Assembly: GCA_016125355.1 (NCBI GenBank)
Contig: WGLX01000015.1
Coordinates: 101,579-165,578 of the forward strand
Length of the DNA: 64,000 bases
Direction: 5' to 3'
Source: Actinomycetales bacterium
Lineage (GTDB): Bacteria > Actinomycetota > Actinomycetes > S36-B12
Part shown: in pieces, positions 43,761 through 53,425 of the stretch
Numbering within the stretch: the stretch's first letter is position 1
Layout of the letters: the number at the start of each line of letters is the position of its first letter
Position numbers and translations under genes: made by a program
The notes under the pieces: model-generated
The model's database searches: none
The model's input: the letters and a program-made list of their open reading frames with translations, nothing else
Told to the model about the DNA's origin: nothing

Positions 43761-43852
43761 ACGAGTTGAACCGCTTCCCGGTGCAATTCTGCAGAACTGC
43801 ACCGGGATCGCGGTTTTTCTGACGATTTGAACCGGGAAGCGGTTCAACTCGT
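43761..43852. repeat. Nested inverted repeats between convergent genes
   Basis: A 22-bp perfect inverted repeat has arms 43761-43782 and 43831-43852; the left arm opens ACGAGTTGAACCGC. Inside lies a 30-bp near-perfect palindrome (43777-43806, one mismatched pair) centred on TTCTGCAGAA, followed by TTTTT. It may act as a two-way terminator; it also looks like a small repeated palindromic element. The right arm runs through the stop codon of the sucrase-ferredoxin gene. Confidence 0.85.
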
Positions 43853-44764
43853 GGGGTGGAGGTCGGTGACCTGCCAGTACTCCAGGGGCAGGGCCTCCTT
43901 GCCGCACGACTCCGCCCGCAGCACGTCGTCGACGACCCGCCGCAGCGTGCACCGCCAGGCGCGCCCGTCCCGGTGCCGGACCTCCGCCACGACGTGCGAC
44001 CCCTCGGCCTCGGCGCCGACGACGTCCAGGGAGTGCGCGTCATCGTCGGCCGTCTCCCGGCGGACGGCGACCTCGGCCGCCTGCAGGGCCGGCGCGAGCC
44101 TCGTGCGGCCGCGCATGCGGTCGGGCAGGACCCGGCCGTGGTCGAGAAGTTCCGCGAGGGTGATCGCCTCGTCGATCGAACACCGCCCGTGCACGACCCC
44201 CATCGGCAGCGACAGCGTGACGGGCGCGAACCGGTGGCCACCGACGTGGCTGCACTCCCAGATGCGGTCCGCGAGGTCGACCGGCGCGCGCTCGCGCAGC
44301 CCCGCCACCAGCGCCCGTCCGTGGACCGCACAGCACTGATCGCGCCGGCTGTGCGTGCACACCAGCAGCACGGGTCGATCGGTTCTCTGAAACGGCATTG
44401 ACGGCCGACCGTCGAGGACGTCGCCCACGGTGAGCGTGCTCAGGGGCAGCAGGTCGTCCAGCTCCGCCTCCCACAGCGACGCCCCCTCCGGGCCGTCGAC
44501 GGCGAGGAAGACCCGGTGCGGTCCCGCGTCGCCGCCACGCTCTCCCCGCTCGAGCCGACGGACCAGCAGTACGCCGAGCCCGTTCGCCTTCAGCTGCCGC
44601 AGCGCGACCTTGACCTCGTCGGGCAGGAGGCTGTCGACGAGGACGTCGCGTCCCCACGGCCCGCCCTGCTCGACGATGACCCAGCCGCGGGCCTCCGGGG
44701 CGGTGCCGGCGAGGGGCTCACCGACGGCGGCGGACTGCAGCGAGCAGGGCGTGCCCAGCGTCAC
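43844..44764 (-). CDS. Sucrase/ferredoxin-like family protein
   Basis: 306-residue protein of the Suc_Fer-like family with a thioredoxin-like [2Fe-2S] fold. Likely cluster cysteines occur in [16 protein letters not shown] and [12 protein letters not shown]. The biological role is not known; homologues are common in actinobacteria. It starts at ATG 44764 over the parC stop (ATGA). The last codons lie in the inverted-repeat element. Confidence 0.82.
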   Translation of the reverse strand: MTLGTPCSLQSAAVGEPLAGTAPEARGWVIVEQGGPWGRDVLVDSLLPDEVKVALRQLKANGLGVLLVRRLERGERGGDAGPHRVFLAVDGPEGASLWEAELDDLLPLSTLTVGDVLDGRPSMPFQRTDRPVLLVCTHSRRDQCCAVHGRALVAGLRERAPVDLADRIWECSHVGGHRFAPVTLSLPMGVVHGRCSIDEAITLAELLDHGRVLPDRMRGRTRLAPALQAAEVAVRRETADDDAHSLDVVGAEAEGSHVVAEVRHRDGRAWRCTLRRVVDDVLRAESCGKEALPLEYWQVTDLHPTS

Positions 44765-47214
44765 AGGTTGCCGCCCAGTCCGGCGATCGGCGCTGGCGGC
44801 GGCGTGCCCGTGCCGTCGCGGCGCTCATCCACGTCGGGCAGTGCCACCGCGACCCCAGACGCGGTCGACGCGCGCGCCGGGCCGCGTCCGACCCACGCCA
44901 GCTGCAGTCGGTCCTCGCCCGCGCGGAACCGGTGGCAGCGGACGCCACCGGTTCCCCGGCCCTTGCCCGGGTACTCAGCGAACGGCGTGACCTTCGCGGT
45001 GCCCGGTTCCGTACCGGGCAGGGCCGCCGCGGACCCGGCCACGGTGACGACCACGCAGTCCTCGTCCGGACGCACAGCGGTCGCGAAGACCACGTCGGCG
45101 CCCTTGCCCAGCTTGATCCCGGCCATCCCGGCGGCCGCCCGACCCTGGGGGCGGACGGCACTCGCCGGGAAGCGCAGGAGCTGGGCGTCGCTGGAGACCA
45201 GCACGATCTCCGCGCCTTCGGCGTCGGCCTCAGGCAGCCGGACGGCACCCACCACACGGTCGCCCTCGTCGAGCCGGATGACCTCCCAGGCGTCCTTGTT
45301 CTGCAGGGCATCGGGCACCACCCGCTTGACGATGCCCCTGGCCGTCGCGAGCACGAGGGCACCGTCGTCATCGAGCGTGGTGAGGCACAGGGGGGTCTCG
45401 GTCGCCGGGAGGTCGACGAACGCCCCGAGCGGCGCTCCGGCCGACAGCGAGGGCACGCCGGCCACCGGTGGCAGCGCGGGCAGGTCCAGGGCGCGCAGCC
45501 GCAGGACGCGTCCGGCGCTCGTCACCAGCCCGAGGTCGCCGCGGGTGGTCGCCGGGACGGCGCTGATGATCACGTCGTGGGTGCTGCGCTGGTCGTGGCC
45601 GACATCGGCACCGGCGTGGGTGTCGGACGTGCGTGCCACCAGCCCCGTGCTCGACAGCAGCACCACGCAGGGCTCGTCGTCGACCTCCAGCGGCACCGCG
45701 GTGACTGGCCCGGAGGCCGCTGCCTCCATGAGCAGGGTGCGACGCGGCGTGGCGTGGGCCTGGGCGACCTCGCCGATCTCGTCGGCGACGGTCGCACGAA
45801 GAACCGCCTCGTCCTCGAGGATCTGCGTGAGCTGGTCGATCTCGCGCCGCAGCTCGTCGCCCTCCTTCTCGAGCTCGATCCGGGAGAACTTCGTCAGGCG
45901 CCGAAGGGGCATGTCGAGGATGTACGTCGCCTGCACCTCGGTGAGGTCGAACACCGCGATGAGCCGGTCGCGCGCCGTCGCGGCGTCGTCGCTCTCGCGG
46001 ATGAGCTGGATGACCTCGTCGATGTCGAGGATGGCGACGAGCAGCCCCTCGACGAGGTGCAGTCGCGCCTCCGCCTTCCCCCGACGGAAGGCGCTGCGCC
46101 GCCGAACCACCTCGAGGCGGTGGTCGAGCCACACCTGCAGCATCGCAAGCAGGCCCAGCGTCTGCGGCTGGCCATCGACGAGCGCCACGGCGTTGACGTT
46201 GATGGAATCCTCCATCGGCGTCAGCTTGTACAGGTGCTCCAGCACGGCCTCCGGGTGGAAGCCGTTCTTGATCTCGATGACCAGACGCAGCCCGCTCTCG
46301 CCATCCGTGAGGTCCACGACGTCGGAGATGCCCTGGAGCTTCTTCGCCTGGACGAGGTCCTTGATGCGGTCGATGATCCGTTCCGGGCCGACGTTGTAGG
46401 GCAGCTCCGTGACGACGATCCCACGTCGGCGCGGGGTGATCTGCTCGATCCGCGTGCGGGCGCGGATGCGGAAGCTGCCACGCCCGGTCTCGTAGGCCTC
46501 GCGGATGCCATCGAGCCCAATGATCACCCCGCCCGCGGGCAGATCGGGCCCCGGGATCAGTGTCATGATCTCGTCGAGTGAGGCGTCGGGGTTGGCGAGC
46601 AGGTGACGGGCGCCGTTCAGGACCTCGCCCAGGTTGTGGGGCACCAGCGTCGTGGCCATGCCCACGGCGATGCCGGAGGCACCGTTGACGAGCAGGTTGG
46701 GGATCGCCGCGGGCAGCACGAGCGGCTCGGTCTCGCGGCCGTCGTAGTTCGCCCCGAAGTCGACGACGTCCTCGTCGAGGCCGGCCGTCATGTCCATCGC
46801 CGGCGGGGCGAGCCGGGCCTCGGTGTAGCGCATGGCCGCGGGACCGTCGTCGAGCGAGCCGAAATTGCCGTGGCCGTCGACCATCGGCAGCCGCAGGGTG
46901 AACGGCTGGGCCATGCGGACGAGTGCGTCGTAGATCGCCGAGTCACCGTGGGGGTGCAGGCGGCCCATGACCTCGCCCACCACGCGGGCGCTCTTGACGT
47001 GGCCACGGTCCGGCCGCAGGCCCATCTGGGCCATCTGGAACAGGATCCGCCGCTGGACCGGCTTCAGCCCGTCACGGGCATCGGGGAGGGCCCGGGAGTA
47101 GATGACCGAGTACGCGTACTCGAGGAACGACCCGCGCATCTCCTGGGAGACGTCGACGTCGACGATGCGCCCGTGCGTCGGCGGCTCGGTGCTGCGGGCG
47201 GTGCGGCGTGCCAT
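44761..47214 (-). CDS. parC: DNA topoisomerase IV subunit A / second GyrA
   Basis: 817-residue breakage-reunion subunit. The catalytic Tyr is Y130 in [10 protein letters not shown]; the quinolone region [15 protein letters not shown] has the usual Ser and Asp, so no common resistance change is seen. After the coiled coil, beta-propeller blades run to the C-terminus. It is the partner of ParE encoded at 24039. The upstream neighbours are psuK and psuG; the downstream gene is translationally coupled. Confidence 0.95.
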   Translation of the reverse strand: MARRTARSTEPPTHGRIVDVDVSQEMRGSFLEYAYSVIYSRALPDARDGLKPVQRRILFQMAQMGLRPDRGHVKSARVVGEVMGRLHPHGDSAIYDALVRMAQPFTLRLPMVDGHGNFGSLDDGPAAMRYTEARLAPPAMDMTAGLDEDVVDFGANYDGRETEPLVLPAAIPNLLVNGASGIAVGMATTLVPHNLGEVLNGARHLLANPDASLDEIMTLIPGPDLPAGGVIIGLDGIREAYETGRGSFRIRARTRIEQITPRRRGIVVTELPYNVGPERIIDRIKDLVQAKKLQGISDVVDLTDGESGLRLVIEIKNGFHPEAVLEHLYKLTPMEDSINVNAVALVDGQPQTLGLLAMLQVWLDHRLEVVRRRSAFRRGKAEARLHLVEGLLVAILDIDEVIQLIRESDDAATARDRLIAVFDLTEVQATYILDMPLRRLTKFSRIELEKEGDELRREIDQLTQILEDEAVLRATVADEIGEVAQAHATPRRTLLMEAAASGPVTAVPLEVDDEPCVVLLSSTGLVARTSDTHAGADVGHDQRSTHDVIISAVPATTRGDLGLVTSAGRVLRLRALDLPALPPVAGVPSLSAGAPLGAFVDLPATETPLCLTTLDDDGALVLATARGIVKRVVPDALQNKDAWEVIRLDEGDRVVGAVRLPEADAEGAEIVLVSSDAQLLRFPASAVRPQGRAAAGMAGIKLGKGADVVFATAVRPDEDCVVVTVAGSAAALPGTEPGTAKVTPFAEYPGKGRGTGGVRCHRFRAGEDRLQLAWVGRGPARASTASGVAVALPDVDERRDGTGTPPPAPIAGLGGNL

Positions 47215-47257
47215 GCGGTCCTCTCGTCAGTCGTACGGTCTCACCCATTGTCTCGGG

Positions 47258-48139
47258 TCACCTCACGAGGGGGCTGGCTCCGACACGGCTGATCGCCTGG
47301 GCCGCGAGGCGCTGGCCCTCATCGACGGCCTCCGCGAGCGGTCGGGCGCCCAGCCAGGCGGGCAGGAAGCCCGCGGCGAAGGCGTCGCCGGCACCCGTCG
47401 TGTCCACGACGGCGCGGCGCGGTGCGGGCGCGTTGACCAGACCGGAGGGGTCACGGGCCAGGACGCCACGCGCGCCCACCTTGATGACCACGCAGCTGAC
47501 CGAGTCGCTGAGCACCTCGAGGGCCCGGTGCGGGTCGTCGACGGATGACAGGACGGCGGCCTCGTCCTCGTTGGCCAGGAGGAGGTCGAACTGGGGGACG
47601 AGCTCCTCGAACAGGGGCAGGTTCGCGCGCAGGGGCGCGGCAGACGCCGGATCGAGGCTGCGGGTGGCGCCGACCTCGATGGCGCGCTCGAGCAGGGCGA
47701 GCCCGACGGGGCGGGTCGCGGGGTTGAGCAGCGTGTACCCCGAGATGTGGACGTGCGAGTCGCCTGTGATGACCGCCGCGGCCTCCGAAGCGACCAGATC
47801 CGCGTTGGCGCCCGCGTCCGGGAACATCGTGCGCTCCCGGCGTCGGTCGACGATGACGACCACCGTGCCGGTGGACTTGCGGCTGTGCTGGAGGTGCAGG
47901 TCCACCTTGAGCTCGAGCAGCTGACGGCGGATCGACGATCCGAAGGCGTCGTCGCCCACGCAGCCGATCAGCGTGACCGGCTTCCCGTCCATCGCCATCC
48001 AGGCCGCGGTGTTGGCAGCGACGCCGCCCGGCTGGAGCGTCACGTTCGCGGGGGTGTCACTGGCGTAGGCGATATCGCTGTCGATGACAGCGGTCACGTC
48101 CATCATCACGTCACCCACGAGGACGCAGCGAACGGTCAT
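47258..48139 (-). CDS. psuK: PfkB-family sugar kinase, likely pseudouridine kinase
   Basis: 293-residue ribokinase-type kinase with the C-terminal VDTTGAGDAFAAGFLPA anion hole and catalytic Asp, and QPGGVAANTA at the sugar-binding side. Its position six bases after psuG makes pseudouridine kinase the best guess: it would phosphorylate pseudouridine, and PsuG would split the product. Confidence 0.82.
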   Translation of the reverse strand: MTVRCVLVGDVMMDVTAVIDSDIAYASDTPANVTLQPGGVAANTAAWMAMDGKPVTLIGCVGDDAFGSSIRRQLLELKVDLHLQHSRKSTGTVVVIVDRRRERTMFPDAGANADLVASEAAAVITGDSHVHISGYTLLNPATRPVGLALLERAIEVGATRSLDPASAAPLRANLPLFEELVPQFDLLLANEDEAAVLSSVDDPHRALEVLSDSVSCVVIKVGARGVLARDPSGLVNAPAPRRAVVDTTGAGDAFAAGFLPAWLGARPLAEAVDEGQRLAAQAISRVGASPLVR

Positions 48140-48145
48140 GCCAGG

Positions 48146-49099
48146 TCAGTGGTCGGCGTCGGCCGCCGCCACTGCGATCCGGGCGGCGAGCTCGGCATTC
48201 CTCACGATGATCTGCTCGTTCACGATGAGGCTGGCTCCGTGGGTCGCGCGGTGGAAGTGGTCGAGGAGGAACGGGGTGACGTCCTTGCCGGTCACGTTGC
48301 GGGCGTGCGCCATGCGCAGGCCCTCCTGGAGCACCGCGTCATGCAGGTCGGGGTCGAGCTGCTCCTCGGGCGGCAGGGGGTTGGCGACCACGAGGGCGGA
48401 CGGGATGTCCAGCGACTGCCGCACCCTCATGATCGAGGCGACCTCGTCGGCCGAGTCGACCGACCAGTGGACATCGTGTCCGGAGTCCGTCAGGTAGAAC
48501 CCCGGGAAGCGGGTGGTCTGGACGCCGAGCACGCCGACATTGAGCGTCTCGAGCCGCTCGAGGGTGGCGCCAACGTCGAGGATGGACTTGACGCCAGAGC
48601 AGACCACGGTGACGGGCGTCATCGACAGGGTGTGCAGGTCAGCCGACTCGTCCCAGCTGTCGCGCGCCTCGCGGTGGACGCCGCCGAGCCCGCCGGTCGC
48701 GAACACGCGGATCCCGGCGAGGTGGGCGAGATGGCTGGTCGCCGCCACGGTGGTCGCCCCTGACTGCCGACGGGCGATGAGCGTGGCGATGTCGCGCGTG
48801 CTCACCTTGACGATGTCCATGCGGCTGGCCACCTGCTCGAGGGCATCCTCGTCGAGTCCGATGTGGACGAGGCCGTCGAGGATGGCGATGGTCGCGGGAA
48901 CCGCTCCCCGGGAGCGGACGATGTCCTCGACCTCGGCGGCCACCCTCAGGTTCTCGGGGCGGGGCAGCCCGTGGCTGATGATCGTGGACTCGAGGGCGAC
49001 CACGGCCTGCTGCGAGGCCAGAGCCTCGGTCACCTCGTCGGTGATGCGGACGAGGGTCGGGTCGAGGCGGGTCAGGTCGAGCACCGGGCTGGCTGTCAC
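48146..49099 (-). CDS. psuG: Pseudouridine-5'-phosphate glycosidase
   Basis: 317-residue enzyme cleaving pseudouridine 5'-phosphate to uracil and ribose 5-phosphate. Family motifs: VVALESTIISHGLPRPENL, VPATIAILDG, KVSTRDIA, FATGGLGGVHR, DVGATLERLETLNV and PGFYLTDSG. GTG 49099 is used because it fits the start of the family; in-frame upstream sequence lies within the divergent gene's promoter and N-terminus. With psuK it forms a pseudouridine-salvage pair. Confidence 0.93.
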   Translation of the reverse strand: MTASPVLDLTRLDPTLVRITDEVTEALASQQAVVALESTIISHGLPRPENLRVAAEVEDIVRSRGAVPATIAILDGLVHIGLDEDALEQVASRMDIVKVSTRDIATLIARRQSGATTVAATSHLAHLAGIRVFATGGLGGVHREARDSWDESADLHTLSMTPVTVVCSGVKSILDVGATLERLETLNVGVLGVQTTRFPGFYLTDSGHDVHWSVDSADEVASIMRVRQSLDIPSALVVANPLPPEEQLDPDLHDAVLQEGLRMAHARNVTGKDVTPFLLDHFHRATHGASLIVNEQIIVRNAELAARIAVAAADADH

Positions 49100-49168
49100 A
49101 CGACGACCATACCTGCGTCCCGGCGCGCCGGACGAGGAACGGGGGTGCCGACGCCCCCCGGGGACGAC

Positions 49169-49174
49169 CACAAT
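49169..49174 (+). promoter_or_regulatory. -10 element of a leaderless promoter
   Basis: CACAAT ends seven bases before GTG 49182; an alternative ATG at 49173 would lie inside it. Confidence 0.4.
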
Positions 49175-49181
49175 GGGGGGC

Positions 49182-51569
49182 GTGGCGGCGTCGACGTATC
49201 CCCTCGAGTGGGAGGCGGACGTCCTGCTGAGGGATGGGCACCCCGTGCACCTGCGTCCCATCACGCCCGACGACGGCGATGCCCTGAGGGAATTCCACGC
49301 GCAGCTGTCCGCGCGGACCATCTACTTCCGTTTCTTCTCGGCCAAGCCGGTCCTGACGGACGCCGACGTGGCGCGCTTCACCGAGGTGGACCACGTGAGC
49401 CGGGTGGCGTTCGTGGCCCTCGAGCACGGGCAGATCCTCGCGGTCGGCCGCTTCGACGTCATCGACGAGCGCAGCGCGGAGGTCGCCTTCGTGGTCCGCG
49501 ACGACCTCCAGGGGCAGGGCCTGGGATCGATCCTGTTGGAGCACCTGGCCGCCGCCGCGCGCGAACGCGGCGTGACCCGGTTCGTCGCGGAGGTGCTGCC
49601 CGAGAACTCGCGCATGCTGGCCACCTTCCGCGAGGCGGGCTTCGCCGTCCGCCAGCGGCTGGAGGAGGACGTCATCTCCGTGACGTTCGATATCGAGCCG
49701 ACGGAGCAGAGCATCGCCGTGATGCAGGCCCGCGAGCAGCGGGCCGAGGCACGGTCGATGGCCCGCATGCTGCGGCCCGAGTCGGTCGCGATCGTCGGCG
49801 CCTCACGAAACCCCGGCGGGCTCGGCCATGCGATCCTCGCGCACCTCGTCGATGCGGGATACCCGGGACGGCTCGTGGCGGTCCATCCCGAGGTGGAGCA
49901 GATTCGCGGTGTGCCCTGCGTCCGCTCGCTGCGCGATGTCGACCATCGGCTCGATCTCGTGGTCGTGGTCGTGCCCGCCGAGGCCGTGGCCGAGGTCGTC
50001 GACGACGCCGCTTCCGTGGGCGCCCACGGTCTCGTGGTCGTCTCGGGCGGCTTCGGCGATGCCGGTTCGGAGGGGCTGGCGGAGCAGGCCGCCCTCACGG
50101 CCACCGCCCGTCGCGCCGGCATGCGCCTCGTCGGGCCGAATGCCCTGGGCCTGATCAACACCGACCCCGAGGTACGGCTCAACGCCTCCCTTGTACCGGT
50201 GCTGCCGCCGGCCGGGCGCGCCGGGTTCTTCTGCCAGTCCGGCGCGCTGGGGACGTCCGTCCTGGGCCGGCTTGCCAACCGCGGCGTGGGGATCTCCACG
50301 TTCGTCTCGGCGGGCAACCGCGCGGACGTGTCCGGCAACGACCTCCTGCAGTACTGGGACGAAGATCCGGAGACCGACGCCGTCCTCCTCCATCTGGAGA
50401 CGATCGGCAACGCCCGCAAGTTCGCCCGGCTCGTCCACCGGGTCTCACAGCGCAAGCCCGTCGTCATGGTGCGGATGGGCGGGGCGCGGCAGAGGCACCC
50501 CCTGGGCCACGCGTCGACCCCCTCGGAGCTTCCTCAGGCCGCGGTGGACCAGATCCTCCAGGACTGCGGACTGGTCGTGGTGGAGAGCATCGACCGGCTC
50601 ATCGACACCGGCCGGGTGCTGCTGTCGCAGCCCCTGCCCTCGGGCCGGACCGTGGCGGTGGTGGGCAACAGCGACGCGCTTGCCGCACTGGCCGAGAACG
50701 CGCTCGTGGCCCGGGGTCTGGAGCCGCTCCGGCCGGAGCCCACGTTCCCGCGCGCCACCCCGCCCGGCGAATACCGCCGGGTCGTGAGCGACTGGGCCCA
50801 CGATCCGTCGATCGGCGCGGTCCTCGTGATCCACGTGCCGCCCATCGAGGAGGAGTCGGATGCCGATATCCGCGAGAGCCTGAGGGGATGCGGCGGATGC
50901 GGTGCCGGCGTCCACGCGCCGGTCGTCGCCGTGATGGCCGCCGGGCCGCCGGGCGAGGTGCCCACCTTCGCGGACGTGGAGGTGGCGGCTGAGGCCCTGG
51001 CCACGGCGCATCGGGTTGCGCGATGGCGCGCGGAGGACGCGCGGCGGGCCGGCGATCCGGACCCGGTCTGGGAGGGGCTGCCGGTGCCGGTGACGCCGAA
51101 CAGCGTCCTGACCGGCGACCGTGCGGCCGAGATCCTGTGCCGGACCGGCGTCTGCGGCGTGGTGATGGACTCCGATGCTGCGGGGGACACGGGCCTGGTC
51201 ATCGAGCTCGTCGACGATCCGTTGTTCGGCATGGTGGTGTCCGTCGGCCTCGACGATCCGGCCGCGGCTTTGCTGGGAGACCGCTCCTACCGGCTGGCCC
51301 CGGTGAGCCGGTCAGCGGCGCAGGACATGCTGGCCGGCTTGGCGACTGTCGACCTCCTCGTCGCAGACGACGATGGCTCATCGGCCCTGGCCGACCTCGC
51401 GCTCATCGTCAGCGAGGTGAGCCAGCTGCACCTGCGGGCGCCGGGTGTCGTGGGCGCCACGCTGCGCAAGGCACGGGTCACGGAGAGTGGCGACGTCGCC
51501 GCGGGGGAGATCCGCATCGAGGCCGGAGCCGCGCCGAGCGCTCGCGACCCCCTGGCCCGACGACTGTGA
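49182..51569 (+). CDS. GNAT acetyltransferase fused to acyl-CoA-ligase-like domains (Pat-like)
   Basis: 795-residue fusion. Residues 10-170 are a GNAT domain (VRDDLQGQGLGSILLEHL acetyl-CoA loop). Then comes a CoA-binding Rossmann domain (SVAIVGASRNPGGLGHAI), a succinyl-CoA-ligase-like domain (GFFCQSGALGTSVLG, SAGNRADVSGNDLL), and a final part recalling the C-terminal half of an ATP-grasp domain (DDPLFGMVV, LGDRSYRLAPV). The first half of ATP-grasp, usually about 100 residues with the ATP lysines, is missing. The N-terminal GNAT order matches Streptomyces Pat proteins, which acetylate acyl-CoA synthetases. I infer a protein acetyltransferase without ligase activity. Confidence 0.82.
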   Translation: MAASTYPLEWEADVLLRDGHPVHLRPITPDDGDALREFHAQLSARTIYFRFFSAKPVLTDADVARFTEVDHVSRVAFVALEHGQILAVGRFDVIDERSAEVAFVVRDDLQGQGLGSILLEHLAAAARERGVTRFVAEVLPENSRMLATFREAGFAVRQRLEEDVISVTFDIEPTEQSIAVMQAREQRAEARSMARMLRPESVAIVGASRNPGGLGHAILAHLVDAGYPGRLVAVHPEVEQIRGVPCVRSLRDVDHRLDLVVVVVPAEAVAEVVDDAASVGAHGLVVVSGGFGDAGSEGLAEQAALTATARRAGMRLVGPNALGLINTDPEVRLNASLVPVLPPAGRAGFFCQSGALGTSVLGRLANRGVGISTFVSAGNRADVSGNDLLQYWDEDPETDAVLLHLETIGNARKFARLVHRVSQRKPVVMVRMGGARQRHPLGHASTPSELPQAAVDQILQDCGLVVVESIDRLIDTGRVLLSQPLPSGRTVAVVGNSDALAALAENALVARGLEPLRPEPTFPRATPPGEYRRVVSDWAHDPSIGAVLVIHVPPIEEESDADIRESLRGCGGCGAGVHAPVVAVMAAGPPGEVPTFADVEVAAEALATAHRVARWRAEDARRAGDPDPVWEGLPVPVTPNSVLTGDRAAEILCRTGVCGVVMDSDAAGDTGLVIELVDDPLFGMVVSVGLDDPAAALLGDRSYRLAPVSRSAAQDMLAGLATVDLLVADDDGSSALADLALIVSEVSQLHLRAPGVVGATLRKARVTESGDVAAGEIRIEAGAAPSARDPLARRL

Positions 51570-52831
51570 GCCTGCCTGCGGACGCGCGCCTCACCCCCGT
51601 CGTCCGGCGCATCCTGGCCGGGAACGCCCTCTCAGCCATCGGCAACGGCATGGTGCTGCCCCTGCTCATCGTGTACCTCGGCCAGGTGCGGGGACTCGGC
51701 ACCCAGGCCGCTGGGCTGGTCGTGGCCTACATGGCGCTCGTGGGACTGGTCCTGCTGTGGCCGAGCGGGTCCCTCGTCGACCGCTACGGCCCCCGCCCGA
51801 TCCTCATGGCCGGACTGGTCGTCGAGGGCGTCGGCGTGATCCTGCTGACCCAGGTCCAGACCGTGGCCATGGCCTTCGGCGTGGCGACCGTGCTGGCCGC
51901 CGGCCGCTCGTTCTCCTGGAGCCCTCAGGCGGCCCTCCTGGGGCGCCTCACGCCTGCGGAGGGACGGCAGCGGGCCTTCGGGATCCAGTTCATGCTCATG
52001 AACCTCGGGATCGGCATCGGCGGCATCGTCTCCGCCCTGGTCGCGGACGTGGAGTCCGTCAGCTCGTTCACGACCCTGTACCTGATCGATGCAGTCACCT
52101 TCTTCCTCTACGTGGTCGTCCTGCTGACCATGCCGGGAGTGGGCGTCGGACCGGCTGCCCATGACGAGGCGCTCGGCGCGCCCCCGCGAGGCGGCTACCG
52201 CGAGGTCTTCTCCGATCGCCGGTTGCTGAGGTTCTCCGTCATGGCGCTCGTCCTCCTGACGTGCGGCTGGGCCTCCATGGACGTCGGACTGCCCACGATC
52301 ATGACGGTGATCAACGGCCTGGACGTCGCCTGGGTGGCGGTGGCCTTCACCGTCAACACCGCGACCATCGTGCTGATGCAGATGGTGTCGCTGCGCTTCA
52401 TCCGCGGACGCTCCCGGACCCGGATGTTCGCAGTCGTGGCGGTGCTCTGGGCCGCGTCCTGGCTGATCCTCGGCGCCTCGAGCCTCGTGCCGATGACGGT
52501 GAGCATCGTCGCGGCGTGCCTGTCCACGGTGGTGTTCGCGATGGGGGAGACACTGGTGGCGCCGATCGGACCCTCGCTCGTCAACGACTTGGCCCCGGAC
52601 CACCTGCGCGGTCGGTACAACTCCGTGCAGAGCGTGGTGTGGTCCGTGGCCAACGCACTGGGACCCGCCATGGCCGGCTTCCTGCTCGGGGCCGAGCTCG
52701 TGGGCGTGTGGGTGGCCGTGGTGTCCGGCGGCTCCCTGATGGCGGGCGCCCTGGCGCTCTCGCTCCGCAAGCACCTGACCGCGGAACTGGACGGCCGGGA
52801 AACGCAGCCGAGTGGAACAATGCGGGCATGA
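51566..52831 (+). CDS. MFS transporter
   Basis: 421-residue major-facilitator protein with about 12 helices. Motif A is SGSLVDRYGPRPIL in the loop between helices 2 and 3. A long central loop carries VGPAAHDEALGAPPRG. The substrate is unknown; drug/metabolite efflux is common in this group. GTG 51566 overlaps the fusion gene's stop (GTGA), and its own stop overlaps the next start. Confidence 0.88.
   Translation: MSLPADARLTPVVRRILAGNALSAIGNGMVLPLLIVYLGQVRGLGTQAAGLVVAYMALVGLVLLWPSGSLVDRYGPRPILMAGLVVEGVGVILLTQVQTVAMAFGVATVLAAGRSFSWSPQAALLGRLTPAEGRQRAFGIQFMLMNLGIGIGGIVSALVADVESVSSFTTLYLIDAVTFFLYVVVLLTMPGVGVGPAAHDEALGAPPRGGYREVFSDRRLLRFSVMALVLLTCGWASMDVGLPTIMTVINGLDVAWVAVAFTVNTATIVLMQMVSLRFIRGRSRTRMFAVVAVLWAASWLILGASSLVPMTVSIVAACLSTVVFAMGETLVAPIGPSLVNDLAPDHLRGRYNSVQSVVWSVANALGPAMAGFLLGAELVGVWVAVVSGGSLMAGALALSLRKHLTAELDGRETQPSGTMRA
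52816..52821 (+). promoter_or_regulatory. -10 element of a leaderless promoter
   Basis: AACAAT ends six bases before ATG 52828, inside the end of the MFS gene; it could give a separate DUF5998 transcript. Confidence 0.35.
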
Positions 52832-53412
52832 CCGAGTTCGCGATCGCCGAGAAGCTGCGCTCCGACATCCAGAAGTCCGGCTACTACCCGGACCTCGTGG
52901 CGGACGCGCTCGACACGGCGCTGGCGGGCGAGGCGCTGCGGTCCTACCTGGTCCACCATGAGGCCACGTTCGACCGCGACGAGCTGCGGCGCCACGTCAC
53001 CGTGCTGGCGCTCACTCCCACGCGGCTGATCGTCGGGCACACCGACGAGCACCCACCGGACGACATCAATCCGCTGCCCACGGCGACCGCGTCCACCGAG
53101 GCGGTGCGGCTGGAGCGCGTCGACTCGGTTGTCGTGACGCGGGTCGTCACAAATCCGGCGCAGCACACGCCCGGCGGGTCAGCCACCGAGGTCGTGCTCA
53201 CCATCGGGTGGGGTGCGGTGAGCCGCATCGACCTCGAGCCGGCCACCTGCGGGGACCCGCAGTGCGACGCCGATCACGGCTACACGGGAACGGCGAGCAA
53301 CGACGACCTGTCGGTGCGCGTCTCCGAGACGGCGGACGGCGCCCCCGTGGTGCGGCAGGCGCTGGCGTTCGCGGCCGCCCTGTCCGAGGCGACCGCGCAC
53401 CGGGCCCGCTAG
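52828..53412 (+). CDS. DUF5998 family protein
   Basis: 194-residue actinobacterial protein of unknown function (DUF5998). It begins with a short helical part (IAEKLRSDIQKSGYYPDLVADALDTAL) and continues with beta strands; HVTVLALTPTRLIVGHTDEHP and the small CGDPQCDADHGYTG loop, with two cysteines, are typical. It sits in a conserved actinobacterial cluster before the phosphodiesterase and sepH genes. Confidence 0.85.
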   Translation: MTEFAIAEKLRSDIQKSGYYPDLVADALDTALAGEALRSYLVHHEATFDRDELRRHVTVLALTPTRLIVGHTDEHPPDDINPLPTATASTEAVRLERVDSVVVTRVVTNPAQHTPGGSATEVVLTIGWGAVSRIDLEPATCGDPQCDADHGYTGTASNDDLSVRVSETADGAPVVRQALAFAAALSEATAHRAR

Positions 53413-53425
53413 TCCGGCCGGAGGC

